A DNA stretch of 64,000 bases from Nautilus pompilius (Eukaryota > Mollusca > Cephalopoda > Nautilida > Nautilidae). The stretch is taken from assembly GCA_018389105.1 (NCBI GenBank), contig JACATO010000304.1, positions 1,674,001-1,738,000 on the forward strand, given 5' to 3'. Both the position numbers and the translations under genes were made by a program. Below the pieces are notes generated by a model. The model was not told where the DNA came from. It worked only from the letters and a program-made list of their open reading frames with translations, and did no database searches. Positions 12,701-27,700 of the stretch are shown here, piece by piece. The stretch's first letter is position 1. Each line of letters begins with the position of its first letter.

Positions 12701-15700
12701 TGTGATTTATTAAGCAGTGATGTTTGACATGCGAAAACATCCATTCTTTGCTATCAAACAGTATAACGTTGTTGTATAATAACATTTGCTTTTATACAAC
12801 CATTGTGACAATTGCAACCCTATAGAGATGGGATGAGAAGTGCTTAATCCCCTTGTAGTCCAGATTTGTTACCATGTGATTTCCATCTTTTTGAACAATT
12901 CATTGAGCATCTGGGTAACATCAGGTTTTATATTGATCAGGATGTAAAAGAAGATGGCTTGAAATAGCTACATATCCATTCTACAGAATATTTGGTGTCT
13001 GGAATTAGGGTTTTACCATACCAATGGGACAAATGTGTTGAAAAATACAGTGCTTCATTAACTTCACTCAACTTTCAGATTGTATACACTAAAAGTTGCA
13101 AGTTAGCCTTGAAAAGGTCTTATATATTGTGTAATCATTTTAATTAATTAATAAATAGTAATTATATAATTTTCTTTTAATTTATTTAGTTCTCAGATGG
13201 GTAGCTCACCAGCAACAATGATGGCTGCTCCTTCTCCCCAGACAACTATTGTTCCTTCCCCGGTTTCTCGAACAACTCCCATGGGAGCTCCTTCCCCAGG
13301 TAGTGCACTGAACACTCCAGGTGAGCAAACGATTTCACCTTTTGCTTGGCATTGTTTTTAATTAAAACATCTTTCAGTCATATTAATTATACTAAAAATT
13401 ATTTAATTGTCAAAGAGCACATTTAGAGCAATGTAAATTTTTAAAACTTATAGCCTGTTCTACACAAGGCATTCTCTAAAAATAAATTAAATGCTGCTGT
13501 TGTATTTTGCACCAGTCTGAACAATGGAAATCAGGGAACAGTGTCATGGCTATCTGCTAGAGAGCATTGATTATCCTATGCCATGAGGGGCCCAATATTT
13601 TTTACTTTGTCAAGGAAATCCCTAATAGATCTCTCCAGTTTTAGATGTGGAAGGAAATCAGCTGAAAGGGTGCATGAAAAAACTATGCTATGGAGATGCG
13701 CCGAACCAAGCCATCCCAAGACCAGCCTAACCAACCAGTAACAAAATCAGCGTATTCTAAATCTCCAATATCTGCAGACAATCTAATGAATTTTTGCTGA
13801 ACACTAATTATTTGCAGCATACTCAAGTTATGGACATACAATGGAACTCATATTTCTTTGGTGTTACTGTTAGAATGTGGGTGCTTGTTAAGTAGATATA
13901 TTCATTAATTTGAGGTTAAAAAATGAAATGTAGTGATGTTTGCGGACATTGTCGGTTGCTATATTTTACTTTGAAGAAAAAAAAAAGCATTAAGAACAAA
14001 ATAGAGGGAACATTTTAAATACATCAAGCAGAAATAAGAGAAATGAACTTAGTGGCAACTGGAAGTGTTGTCAGAATTACTTCCCCTCAACTTTTTTTTT
14101 GTGTGATTTCTTTTTCTGTTGTTTTTTTTTTTGGTTAGCTTCCCCTTTTTTTGATAGGAGTGTGGTGACCTTTTGATGAGTGTTCTTGAAGTTTCAAGAA
14201 GCAAGGAGGCAAGTGTATTGATATGGAACAGTGTTTATCTGTTTGGAATATGTTGTGTATCTGCACTGAGTAATCTTTGTTAAGTTTGTAATGGAGTTTC
14301 CTCCTCTGGACTAAGAAATCAAGGTGAGATATTTTCAAGGCTAAGCAGTGCTGCCTGAGGGTTATCACATTCACTGGATCCAGCAAAAAGGTTTATAAGA
14401 GGACCAACTAGTTAAGTCATATCCATTTTATCTATTTTATTTTTTTTATCAATATTTTTTAACAATTACATTCAGTAATAAATAACTTCCAAACCCTGAC
14501 ACAGTTTGATTTTAAGGATCTTTAGAGTGGATCTTACATAGATGAATGTTACTCTGGAAATACCGCTGAACAGAGAAAGTGATAAACTTTGGATTTCTCT
14601 CTCTCTCTCTCATTCTTTGTTTTTATTATTAGAAGTAATGCTGTATCTCTTTATTTCAGTTGCAGCTGTGAAACTTTGATAACTTGTTTTAAATAATATA
14701 ATAAAGTAAATTAACCCTCGCCCATTGTCTTTCAGATCTTTATTACTCAGCACAGATTGAGTCATAGGGGCTGTCACACAGTTACCTTCCTCATGCGTGT
14801 AACCCTTTGTGACAACATTCATATATTGGTCTGACTCCGCATGACTGAAGGGAATAAAGACTGTCAAAATTCTATGCAATTTAGGGATTTCATAGAAATC
14901 AATAACTGTTAAGGCAGATGCTGAATTTTGCTCAACCCTACATTTATTTTTGTTTAGGTAATCCTGGATCTGTTGGCACAGTGCCAAGTCCTGCATCAAG
15001 AAATCCAGCTGATGACCAAGCATACTTGGAGAAACTGAAGCAGCTGTCAAAGTATATTGATCCTCTGAGACGGATGATCAACAGAATAGATAAAGAAGAA
15101 GGTTGGTGATGAATTTCTGTTAGTGGCACCAACAGAAATAGTTGGAGCTCAGAGAATGTTTAAAATAAGACCCATTGGTTATAATAGCTTAATAGTGCTG
15201 CTTCAGATATCATTGATGGGTTGATTTTTTTTATTTTGCAGATAAGAAGAAAGATCAACTAAGCAAAATGAAAAACTTGCTTGAAATTTTATCTGATTCT
15301 ACAAAAAGGTAAAATTTGCACTTAAGTGATGTACTTTCTAAGCATAATGATGATTAATAATAGAGAGTAAACTTTGTTGTCTTTGGAACCATAGCTGGCT
15401 GTTGTTTAATTGAGTCTCTACAGGGACATTTGGTTAGTAACCCTGCCAACTTGAGGCTGTTTCTGCAATGTGTTTTTTATTTGCCCAGCAGTGCTATTGT
15501 AATCAATGAAATCAGAATTCCTTACTGGAATGAGACAGTTTTCAAAAAGCTTTAGAGGGGGGGGGGCACCTATGGAAAAGTAGGCATCACTCTTGGGGAG
15601 CAGCACAGACCCCCACACTGGCAAGTTTGAAAGATACAAGCTGAGAGGAGACTCTGTACCCCACCCCAGTCGTTGCATACAATTGTAGATGATTGTAAAA

Positions 15701-18700
15701 AAAAAATTTTTTTTCATAGAAAAACAAGAATTTGAAAATAGGTATAATAAAGGTTAGTTTGTGTAGTTAACTTGGCCAGTTACTCACAAAGAAAGTGTAA
15801 GTGTGTAAAAAAAACAAAAAAACAACTTAATGCCAGCGACTGCAAGGCATTAACTCAAGCGGTCACTCCACTATCAGTTATTTGTCATGGTACAGTGTGC
15901 TTTTTCCTGAAACACATGGGTCAGAGACAAAACTGCCCCAGATTGAGTGACCCAAAGCCAGTATTGATGTTGGTAAGCTTATAATGGGGATAGGAAATAT
16001 GGTTGGCTCAGGCTACCTGAAAGCATGCAGAAGAAACCAGTAATATCTAGACAGTCACATAACATTAACTGGCTACTCTGGAGATGCTATACCTGCTACT
16101 GCTACAGTAATCATGAAGGCTATTTATCTCCCAGTAGCAACTTTAACTTTACAAAATCATTTATTCGCCATTCCTGATTGTTGTTCATAAATGTGATTTA
16201 AGAGTCGTCCAAGCCTGTCATTGGATTTTTTTCTCTGCATAAAGTTGAATGTCTCTACTAAAGCTTAAACTTGTCATCTTAAAGTGAAAGTAAGAGAATT
16301 TTATTTGATGGAGCTAATGGAGTTGCTGAATCATAAATATTTTTTCTTATAAATACAGATTTTTAAAAGCTATTGGTTTCTCATCTGGACAGTAAATTAC
16401 AGTATTCGAATGGTTGAGAGATTGGTAAAATGGCATCAGGGTAGCCATAGCTTAGAAGTTCATACATGAAATCATCCCTGGCTAAGCTGATGAATGGTAG
16501 AGGGGACTGATCACACACTCTGCTAAGCCTATTATCCCAAGGGTCCTTTGAATAATAGGCTAAAATCCTTTGAGAGATAGCTCACAGCTGACTAATCTGT
16601 ATTTGAAAGTAGAGAGAAATCATCTTAAATTATTACAAGGGAGATAATTCAGTGTTTTTATTTAATAAGATTTTAAATATCTAGATGTAGTGATCGTGGC
16701 ATGGATTTCTGTTTTTTTTTTTTTGACAGACTTTCATTTCTTTGGGGTTGGGCGGTAAAAGATAACAATTACTGACACTGAGAAAGAATCTTATGGCTAA
16801 GAGTGGGCTGTGACCTTGGCAGCAGAATGCAACTTTTCGTATTTCATTCTTTCATCAAGTATTATTTAGCTGATATTTTGTTTTTGTTTGTAATTTTATA
16901 ATCAGCATTATTTATATATACATTCCTTCAGCAGAAAAGATTTTTTTTTTGTTCGTTTGTTTACACATGATTAGTTTGAGAATCAGTGACCTTTTCTGAC
17001 ATAAGTATCAGCTAGTGAAAGCTGAGCAATTTAACAATTAATCTTCTGTAAAGTAAATATATTGTGTGCTTATACTTTTCTCTTTCTAGGCTTCCAATGC
17101 AGACACTACTGAAATGTGAGCAGGTGCTTGAAAAGTTGGATTTTCAGAAGTCAGTAAGTATTTGGGTTCTGATTGTATTTGTTGTGTTGCAACTATAATG
17201 AAACCAATCTCCAATGCACAGCACAGCAGGAGAAAAGTATACCTTTCTCACGGTAGTAAGTAACATTCAGAGTCATTAATTATGGTTTTCCTTATTATCT
17301 GTGTAGTTTCTAAAGGATTTACTGATATAATTTCTTTTCTGTGCAGCGTGAAACACCAAATGTAGTATTTTCATGAGAGCCAGTGGAATAGCATTGTCAT
17401 AATCATTTCAGCTGGGTTTTATTTGAGCATCTGTGGTACTAACAATACCCACTTCTTTTTTTTCTTCTTAATCCAGTCAAAATGGTTTCTTTATCCCTGG
17501 TACTAATTAAATATTAATATTTTAAACAATGTCTTTTTTAGTTGAAAACACACTAATGGACTTTTGATAGAATGCAATACGTTGGCCATTCATGTGTCTT
17601 CTAATTGAAGATGCCTGTTTTTCCTAAATTACCATTATTTTTGGCAAATGTGTGATTTGGATTTTTCCTTTTTTTTTTTTCAGACATCTAGTTCATCCTT
17701 TTCCACTTCAACAACCAGAATGGGAGAGCAACACATGTGCCAACCATTATTAGATGCTGTAGCAGCTAACATAAAATCTCCTACTCTGAATCACTCATTG
17801 CAACGTACTTTCGGTCCAGCCATCACAGCTCTTCATGGGCCAACAATTAGGTATGCCTTTACCTGATGTTTCTGTCTGCATTTTAAGGACCCTGGTGTCT
17901 GGACATCTTTGCAGAGTTCTTCTTGAGGTTGAATCTTGAAAGTCTTATTCAAAAGAGAGAGATTAACTCATGCAGTTGGCATCTGCAGTTATCCTTGTCT
18001 TCATTATTACAATAATAGTAATTATTAGTAGTGGGTGGAAGCCTGCCTGAAACTGGCTGGTGCAATGGTGGGAGATGGAGACTATGTTGTTGGTTTGATG
18101 CTATGACAAACAAGTGTGCTACACTAATCCACCATTCAAACCATTATCCAAATTAAGTTGTATGTTTAAAAAAATACCAGAGGATATTGCCAAATTATAT
18201 TTTCATTTCCTTTGAAATTTTATAAACTAACAAATTCCATTAATGTGCATCTGCTAATATCTGGATTTGTGGATTATTTGCCATGTAACTGTTTACACTT
18301 TTATCTAAACATTAGGGGTTTGAAAAAGTACTAGTATGAATTGTATGTAGTCTATTATTTTTACTTTAAATCTAAACAGTCAACATACTATTTTTTAAAG
18401 TAAAATTAATATCTAAGGAGATAATTTTCTTGTTCTAGAAAGAGAAAAGACTAAACAATAGTATTGTAAGGTTTTCTTAGTGCTAGAACATCTGATTTTA
18501 TAGTCTGCCTGATTTACTTGATTTTTTTCCTAAGGTGTTACATCAAAATTTGTTGTTTTTTCTAGAGCACCTAGCCCACCTTCAAAAAGGAGAAAAGTGG
18601 AAGAGAAAAAAGATGAAGTGCCCAACATTCTTCAAGGTGAAATAGCTCGGTTAGAGCAGCGTTTTAAGATAAACCTGGATCCAGCTCATCACAGCAATTC

Positions 18701-21700
18701 AAGAACAGTGCACCTGATATGCAAATTAGGTATGATGAATAATCTTGTTTCTGTCATCTTAGTTGTTAGAATTTGTTTGATCTGTCTGTTTTATTTTATA
18801 GGGCTTGGTTCACACACCAGGTGTTGTTTTGATGGCTCGAGCTGATCACTTGTTGCTTACTAATTTTTCTGTAGAATGGCTTTTTCACGACCCCAGTGAA
18901 CTGGGCAATGACAAATATCCAGACATATGTTCACAGAGAAAGATCATTGATTTGAAAAACAAGGAAACGCCAAGTAACTTCTGCACATTTTAGGTTTCTT
19001 ATTAACAGTACTGAGGGAAAATGTAACTCAGCAGAGTAGACCCTACCAGAATAAAATGAGCACCCTTGTAGCATTTGTAATAATTGAACTTTGGACCATG
19101 CTAATTTTTTCTCACATCTGCCATAGATGTGGGATGGGGTCTTGTTTTTTTGTGATTGGTGATTAAGGTTCTTCCAGAAGTGCCTGGGGAATAACCCGCA
19201 GCCCCTTTTGTCTCTTTCGTGAGGTGCTTGTTTTGGAGATGTGACAGATGGCAGTCTTTTTGCAGAAAATGTCTTGAAATGCAAAACCTCTGGTTTGAAA
19301 AATGGCAGATGTTGATTACCTAGAATGTATATTAAATGCAACTGAATTCAGGCATCAGATCAGTTTTTTTTTTTTTTTTGGCATCCCAAATCACTGTCTC
19401 CTCCATTACACTAAAATCAGTGTAACACTGTGGGATGCAAGCAGACCTAAAATGCTTATCTGGCCTTTCCACACCCATGTTCATTCATTCATTCAAGGTG
19501 AATTAATGAAACTGAGACTAGTCAGAAAACAGAATAGTTCAAAATTCCATAGGTCTTGTGCCATTTCCTGGGCCCATGCAAATCTGCACTTTACAGCTGT
19601 TTTTGTAAACAGTTTTTGCCAAAACAAGTGCTTAGTGTAACCCATTTTATGAAACTAATGCTGTGCTGTACATTATAACATGTAAACATTGCCAGTACTG
19701 TAAATGCCTTGTGTGTGAAATGGCGTTACCTGGCAAACAAGGGTCTCTTGGTTTGCTTTGTAACCATTGATGGATATCCTGGTCATTGGTTACTGTACAA
19801 ATTTAAATACTTTTACAGATTAGTAGACATGACAACTTTTCTCTGTTGGCTAGTAATGAATTATCACTTACTTGATTACTACTTAATCATCCACTAACTA
19901 AATTAATTAATTCTTGTTTTCAGTACTATTGCTCTGTCAGTCAGTACACATTTGAATCAGTTTTTATTTAAAAAAAAAATAAAGACAATATCAGATTTTA
20001 ACTGCCACAAATGTTTAACAGGTTGTTACCTGAACAAGGTGAATTGTCATTTTCAACAGAGGTATAAGCTTAATATAGATTATATGCTGGGAGGAATTTC
20101 TTAATCTGGTGCTTGTTTTAATGTCAAAAGACAAAAATACATGACAAAGTACTATTTCAACTAATATTCTCTAAGAGCTGTACAGGTGAAATTTACTGTT
20201 AAAAAAGAAATAGTAGTGAACTACAGGTTTACAGATCAGAAAAGATTGATTGATTTTTAATATATTAAATATTGAAAATATTTCCTTTCTGTCACAGATG
20301 ACAAAAATCTACCCAGTGTACCACCGATACTTATAACAGTGCCAGAGAACTACCCTGACTCTAGTCCACTTTGTAACACCAATGCAGATGACTACAGTAA
20401 GTAAAGCGAAAAAAAAAAAAAAGATATTTTTTCTACTATAAATCTATGAAAGCAAGAAATAATATCAGAAATTCAGTATATGATTAGTACACTTAAGCCT
20501 CATTATAACTAATGGAGCTTAACATAGAATCCAATGTAATTTGGCTTGGCTCTTTGATGGTGTGGGGGGGGGTTAAAAACTTTAAAAGTCTGCTATTTTT
20601 TAATCTTTTAAAATCACCGTCATGGGGCATGTAGTTTGTTCAGCTATTTATGCCTTGGGTCAACTAATTGATGGCAAATGAGAAGATTCATGAGAGCTCC
20701 AAAAGAAGAAACTGAAGTAGCTGGAGACAGCATCAGGTGGTTTAAATCATGAGAGAGAGAGGGAACAAGCTATTGCTACCAGTGTAATCCACTTGTACAA
20801 CATGCTGCACCTTTCCAGGAAGTACACACACCACAGCTCGAGCTAGAGTTATCATCAGTAAAAACGAGTCATCAAGTCAAACGTTATTTATGGTCACTAT
20901 TACAGTATAATAAAAACAGCACAGTAGGTATATTTAACCCAAGAAGCACAGGTGAGTTTTATACACTGCTAGCATCCAGGTAATAAAATATGGCTGACAA
21001 AAACTTTTATACTTATAAAATTTTGTTTTTGTCTCATTCAGATATTTAACTTATTGTAGTCTTCCTGGTTATAATTGTTTTTTTTTCCAAGATGGTAAAA
21101 TATTTTCCAGGGTTCACACAGTTTTGAAAGGTTTCTGAATTTCTTTATCTATTCATTCCCCAGAAGAAAATTAGGAAAACCGGTCAATAAAATAATCAGG
21201 TGAAATAAAACAGTTACAAAGTAAATGCAAATCCAGTACATACCTATGATCCTGCTTACATAACGGGTAATTATGTTGGGAGGCCCACCATGTACAACTT
21301 CCTGCCAGGTCAATAATTTTAATTTGCTTGTAATTGTGTGATAGTTATTCTTTCTACACTAATGAAGCCATCAGAATGAACACATGAATCAGGCATGTGA
21401 CACTGGAAACTGTGGCCAACACAAAAGTGCCTAGTACGCATCTGCAACCTAAAATTTGTTATGAACCCTGTTATCCACATTTAAATTTACTGTGAATAAC
21501 GTAGGGATTTTTAGCCATCAATCATACAAGGTTTCCAGTTTATTTTTCTATAATGCAGTCTCGTGTATAATGAGGTCCAAGTGTATTTATAAAACACTAG
21601 AATTTTCTTGCATAACAACATTTAGAATTAATATTTGTTTTCTATATTATTAAATTTCTAAGACCCAATTTTTTAAATTTATAATTTGTGGTGTTTAAGA

Positions 21701-24700
21701 TTTTGTTCCGTTTTTTTTTTTTTTTCAATGTTTCGTTTAATACTGAGCCAAATAATGAAGATGCATGATGCTGAGTTACCCATTTTTGTAAAAATGTTGG
21801 TGCATAAAATGTGAAATAATATTAAACCATATCATCCTACTCCCTCCAAGAAAAATGTCTAGCCAATTACTGTAATGTAAACAGACCTTGTGGATGTTCT
21901 AGCTTAATGGCATAATTTGTCCAATGGTTATTAAATGCATGGATCTTGCTGCTTTTTCCCTTTGAATAAACATGAATGTCAGAGCCAGCTTGTGAGGTTT
22001 GAAAATACTGAGAAACTCTTGGCATCTGTAGTTTGCCATGTAAAAAAAAAAGAGGGCCACTGTAATCTATGATTAGAAATTTAGTATTTTAAATCTGTCA
22101 TGAAGCAATCAATCAATCAAGGATTGGAAAAATTTAAAGAAGGGGAAAAAAGTATGAAACTGATTTAACTAAACATTCGTCTAACTTTTTTCCTTTGTGT
22201 CTGAAAATGGAATATTCATAAGCTTACATATTAAAAACGTTAGATGTGAGAGTTAGTGTCCGTCTGGTTTTTTTGGACTTCAGTGGCATAATTTTGACTT
22301 GCAACATTGTATATTTTTAGCATTATTGGTTTGCTACTAATGGCTGTTATCTTTTATAATTTACTCTTGGTGAGAACATTTTGATTTCGTTGCATAGCAA
22401 ATTGTAGCATCAAGAAAGTCTACAAAATCTGATTACTTTTAATGTTTATGGAACAGCCAAGAAGAGAACTTCTCTAATATGACAATCTCCTCATTATTGC
22501 CTTGTCAAAAATGTGATCTGCAAGTGTAACATAATAATCCTCATTCACCTTATAGTAGTGATTGGTATTAGTGCGTCACGTTAAATACTCTTGAAAATGA
22601 TTAGATGAGTTATCTCCCTTAGATAATAATAAGTAATGTGGCGGACATAACCCAATATTTACAATTTCTAATAAATTACTTTAACCATAAAAAATCTTAT
22701 TTATTTCTAAATATAACGTTTGTTTGACTTTTCAATCTGGTGTTGCAATTCCTTCTGCAAAGAAAAAAAAAATTAGATGTCTACCTGTAACTTAGATTGT
22801 ACACTACATTATCTTTGTTTTTGTTTTTCTATAAGTGTTTCAGACCTACAAGTAACCAGGTCCGTTCTTATGGAAAGTGGTGCTGTTGGCAAGCACTTTA
22901 TTTATTGTGAAGGAGAGAGAATATAAGACGGGGAGTAATACAGAATACTAATCTAGGGGTTTTCCCTTGTTTTCTCTTATCAACTTATTATCATTTCATG
23001 TGCATGTTTAGTTTTTTAACAAATAGCACTTAAGGATGCTCTCACATAGAAACAAAAACAGTTATTGTATTACAAGTTATGTAAACATCTGGACATATTT
23101 CTCTTACTTTTCTATTTAATCTAAATTCTGGTGAAACACTAACAAAACAATCTAACAGCTGCTATGAAAATAAAAACAATAAGCAGAATGTGATTATCAT
23201 AGCATTTACTGAGTATGTGGAATTAGTAGCTATTCAGTTTTGTTTTTGTTTACATCCTGTCCCTTTTAAATTTACAAAAGGGGAGACTAAGCAGCTCAGA
23301 GGGACCAACATTGTGGTACTGGATTATTCTCAGAACACTGTGTGTGTGAGTGTGTGGATAAAAACTTCAAGAAATGAAATATGGACAAAAGAGTTTGGGA
23401 TGGGTAAATATCCCAATTTCCTCTTCCTTCGGACTACCAGTCTAAAGATTATGATATTGGAAAGCTAAACAATTTTCAAATTGGTGTCAAAGCTGTAAAT
23501 GCATCTTAGTACTATTTGTGTGATTTCTTAGCATAACTTAATTTGTTCAATTTATACTATCTGTTTTGTCAAATACCTATAATCACCTGTTTTCATGTGT
23601 GGAAAGGAAGAAAATTCCTGATATATGTACTAGGCCAGAGGTAAATAGATTTTATCTTTCTAGCTGATATCATCGTACTACCTTCAGATTGCATAGTCTT
23701 CTAATATTTACACTTCCACCACAAAGCATAAGCATTCCAAGAAAATATCATTTCATTATAATAATATTTAAAAGGTTATCTAGCATCTAATCTAGAACTC
23801 TTCTCTTTTTTTTCGTATTTTGTTTGGTAGAGGAGACCAGGAGAAGTAGATTGTAACACTGATAATACCCTGTGGACAGGCTTTGCAATATATTCCTTGT
23901 GGGAATTAATTAGAAGAAAGCTCGCCAACATACACCATAAAAGTGATTATTTACCTGTTGAGAAATTTTGTTTTACTTTTCCTTCACGTGGCTCAAATGT
24001 TTTTGACTTTTGGTGTTTTTGGTGCTGCATTATATCGTGATTCAACATTCAGACCGTGTGCAATACAGTATTGTCTCAGGACCTCTACGTTTTGCTTGTT
24101 ATCCATGCAGGGCTGCTTGTAACAAAAGGTAAATAGGTACTCTGCCCAGTAAATTAGTACATACGGTATTTGTTTTGATGATTAGAATTAAATACTAACA
24201 GAGTTCTCATAGTCATGGATGTCAGATTTGTTGTTCTATTTGTTGATCTTGGTTGTTCATTAAAATTACTTTTGGTAAGAATTTGATGTTTTTAGTCTTC
24301 TCCATTTTATTCTAATGCTCTTCTGTCCACAATATTAGATTATTAATAATTCAGTTACATTATTTTTGTGGAGCCCAATCATCGTTTACAAAAATAAAAT
24401 AGAAAACTGCAACAACAAAAAAAAAGTATCAAAGATTTCCTTTGGATTATCCTCTAAGAACCTCAAGTTATTTGCTTTTGAACTGGGTAAAAAATATAAG
24501 ATTTAAGGCTCCATGGAATGTTGCCTATTTGTTGGGCAGATCCACGAGGCATCTTTGAACTTGAGAACCTGAAGCCATCAGTGTATCACGAGTAACCAGC
24601 TCTAACAGGGGATTTGTTTCTGCTTAAAGGTTTTTATCTTGTTCAGTGCACAACAAAAATCAGTTATTGTATATAATTTTGGCATCCCGACCATAAATTG

Positions 24701-27700
24701 TAACACTTTGACAGAAGGAAATGTTTTGGATTTTGCTGAAGTTGTATGCATTTAATAATAACTGTGTGATTGGTTTGTTGTTCTAGTAGTTTATAATATT
24801 TGATGAACTGTAATCTCCCTGTGGATAGTTCCAGAATAAAATGGATTTGTTTGAGAAGTTCTACAAGCAGCCCCAGTTTTCTATACTGGACTGTTAAGTA
24901 GTAGAGGACCTGAGTTTACTTTCTTTAGGGATTGGTTCAGTTTGGTGTACTTCTCTAGCACGGTTTCTTCTATGGATCCAGCAAATATCTGGTATCTGGC
25001 CACTTTTTCAGGTATTCGGCTATTGAGCTGTTATCTGTCTATTTCCAAAAACATTCATTTGTTAAATTGGAAAAATTAGGGACTACCACCAAGCATAAGT
25101 GATACAAATTAGTCTTGCTATCCATATTGAATGCAAATCATGAGAAATTTTCAAAACTACAAACACGAACAATCAAGGTTTCATTATTGTAATTGACTTT
25201 GTTGCATCAAAACAATTATGAAATAAAGATAAGTAGCATTAAAAGGTAAGGTTCATATATTCATTTAAACAAAGGAAGGAATATTATGAAATTATATAGC
25301 TATTCTATCAACATATGTATTAATTAGTCATAATTCATATAATTAAACTTTCCTTTATTTCAGACCTGTGTATATACATTTGTGTTCTTAATACTTTACA
25401 TTTTTCATTAACAGATAATTGATTTAACCGAAAGTAGAGCCCTGGAGTACATTACTGTACTACAGATTTCACAATTGTTTTATTTAGACATTACTAAACC
25501 ATCATTAGTCATGAAAGTTGGAGGTCTGCTTGTTTAATTAACAATCAGTTAGTAATATAGGGCAGCGTTTCCCAACCAGTGTGCCATAGAATTGTTTAAA
25601 AAGCACACACGAGTAAAATAAATAAATGAAACAATGTTTATATAAATGAGTTTTGTGGACAGAACTAAAGTGTGGGCATATTTTTTAATCCAACAAACAC
25701 TCAACAGGTACAGGTGATATCTCCCAATTTTGTGGGCATCCCCTCCTCCCCTCACAGTCGGGTATCAGATTCTCCTGAATAAAAATAACTGATCTCTGAT
25801 TTTTTTTTTAATCAGTAAATTATTGGTTCAGATTTCAGATTAAAGGTAAGTTTTGTTTATAATATTATTATTAATAATGTGCAATGAAGGTATGCCTGAT
25901 GTTTTTGGAGCAGGAGGGGAGGGGAGGGGAGGTGGTAAGCCGCAGGTTTTTTTTATTAATGGAAGTGTGCCAACAGGGATGGAAATGGTTGGGAAACGCT
26001 GCTGTATGGGTAATTGGATCAGTAACTGACCCATTGAGCAATAGTTGGACATTTTATAGAATTGTAATGTTATAGCACTAACAATAAATAATAGATAAAC
26101 AGTGATATCCAGATATTAATTTAAAATCTAGCTGAGGTTAATTTTCAGTTTTTCTTCATGTCTTACCCCCCCCTCCACTCCAAAGTCATGTGATATGAGT
26201 CAGAGTTTACAAGCATTTAATGTAGCATTCAATATAATAGATTCACAATTATTGGGATATTACTATTTGCTACTGCAGAGCTATAGTTCTAATAGGAGAT
26301 GGTCAGTACCCCAGTTATCCTTACATAGGCTGCTTTTGGTTGTTATAGCTTTGGATTGGGATATCTTAAGTCCCACATTTACTGTACTCAATTGTGGCCT
26401 CTGTATATATATATATGGCTGGTGCGATGTGGATTGAGTTTCTCCTCAAGCTTCCTGAGAAGTTTTATATATTTTTGGTAGAATTACGTTTCAGGGTTTT
26501 CACCTCACAATATATTTAATTTAAGAACTAACTTCTCAGCATTAACTTTGTTGTTGTTGTTGTTGTTTTTTCCAGAATCCATAAATTTTGAAATAAGCTT
26601 TTGTAAAAAGAAACAAAACAAACAAACACATTGTATATGAATTAGTGTTTCATATAATACTTATATAGTATTAATTGTTAGTATTACTGTTATACATGAA
26701 CTAATGTTAATAAGATAATAACATATTTTAATACAGTAATAATAATTTTAAAAGTAGATGAAAAATCAGTTTAGGTTAAGGTAGCCACTATGTTTAATAG
26801 TTATTTTAGTAGTTTATGCTTAACTGTGTATAAAATAGTATAGGGTTGGTTGTACTGGGTATGACATTAACCCTGCCTCTTTGAGATCTCACCAAGGTGA
26901 CTATACACTTCTGGCTACAGATTTTGCAGGATGCTGCAGTGGCTTTCTTCTGCAGAGAGAGGACTGAGTGCAAATGGAAGTTGTGGCATCACCCTGTATC
27001 AAGAAAATCTCTGCTACAGTGTGCGCTACCAGTATCAAAGAATCTATCTGGTTTATGCACTCTTTCTCTTTTTTTAACATGTCTCCCCAAAAACATCTGC
27101 AGGCTAAAATGTGCAACCAAAGCATTATCCCTGAGAGGCCACATGCTAAACATTATCCAGGGTTTTCTGTATTTGTAAAGTACATTTATTAAAAGTTTGC
27201 TTATGATTAGTTAAAGGACCAAATACAAATGTTTAAAAAAAAAAAGTGACAAAAGGAACTTCTTCACCATCCCTAATACACATTTTATTTTGTATTTTTT
27301 TTGTAATTTTAAAAGCTATTGATGCAGTTGTTTGGATCTGTAGAGCCTAGAGGAAAGACAATGGGCGTGGCGCATTAACCTGCTGCGTTCCATTTCTGTT
27401 AGAAATGTCAGGATCTGCCGGGATGTAACATGACAGAAGTAACTCTGCTCTGATGCTTCCTTACAACTGACATTCAAACTCTAGAATTACCATCCTGGGT
27501 TATCCAGGAAAAAATGCAAGGAACTGTTAGATTCTGCAATACTTTGAAGAATGGTGAAACTTCCACTAAATTCTAAAACGTAATTGTACAACATTTTGCA
27601 AGAAACACATCACCACTTTATTATTTTGTGTATGTTACGTAAAGAGAGAGAGGGGGGGGAAGAGTAGGCCTGTATTTGGGTATAGATCTCCAGTCTTTTA

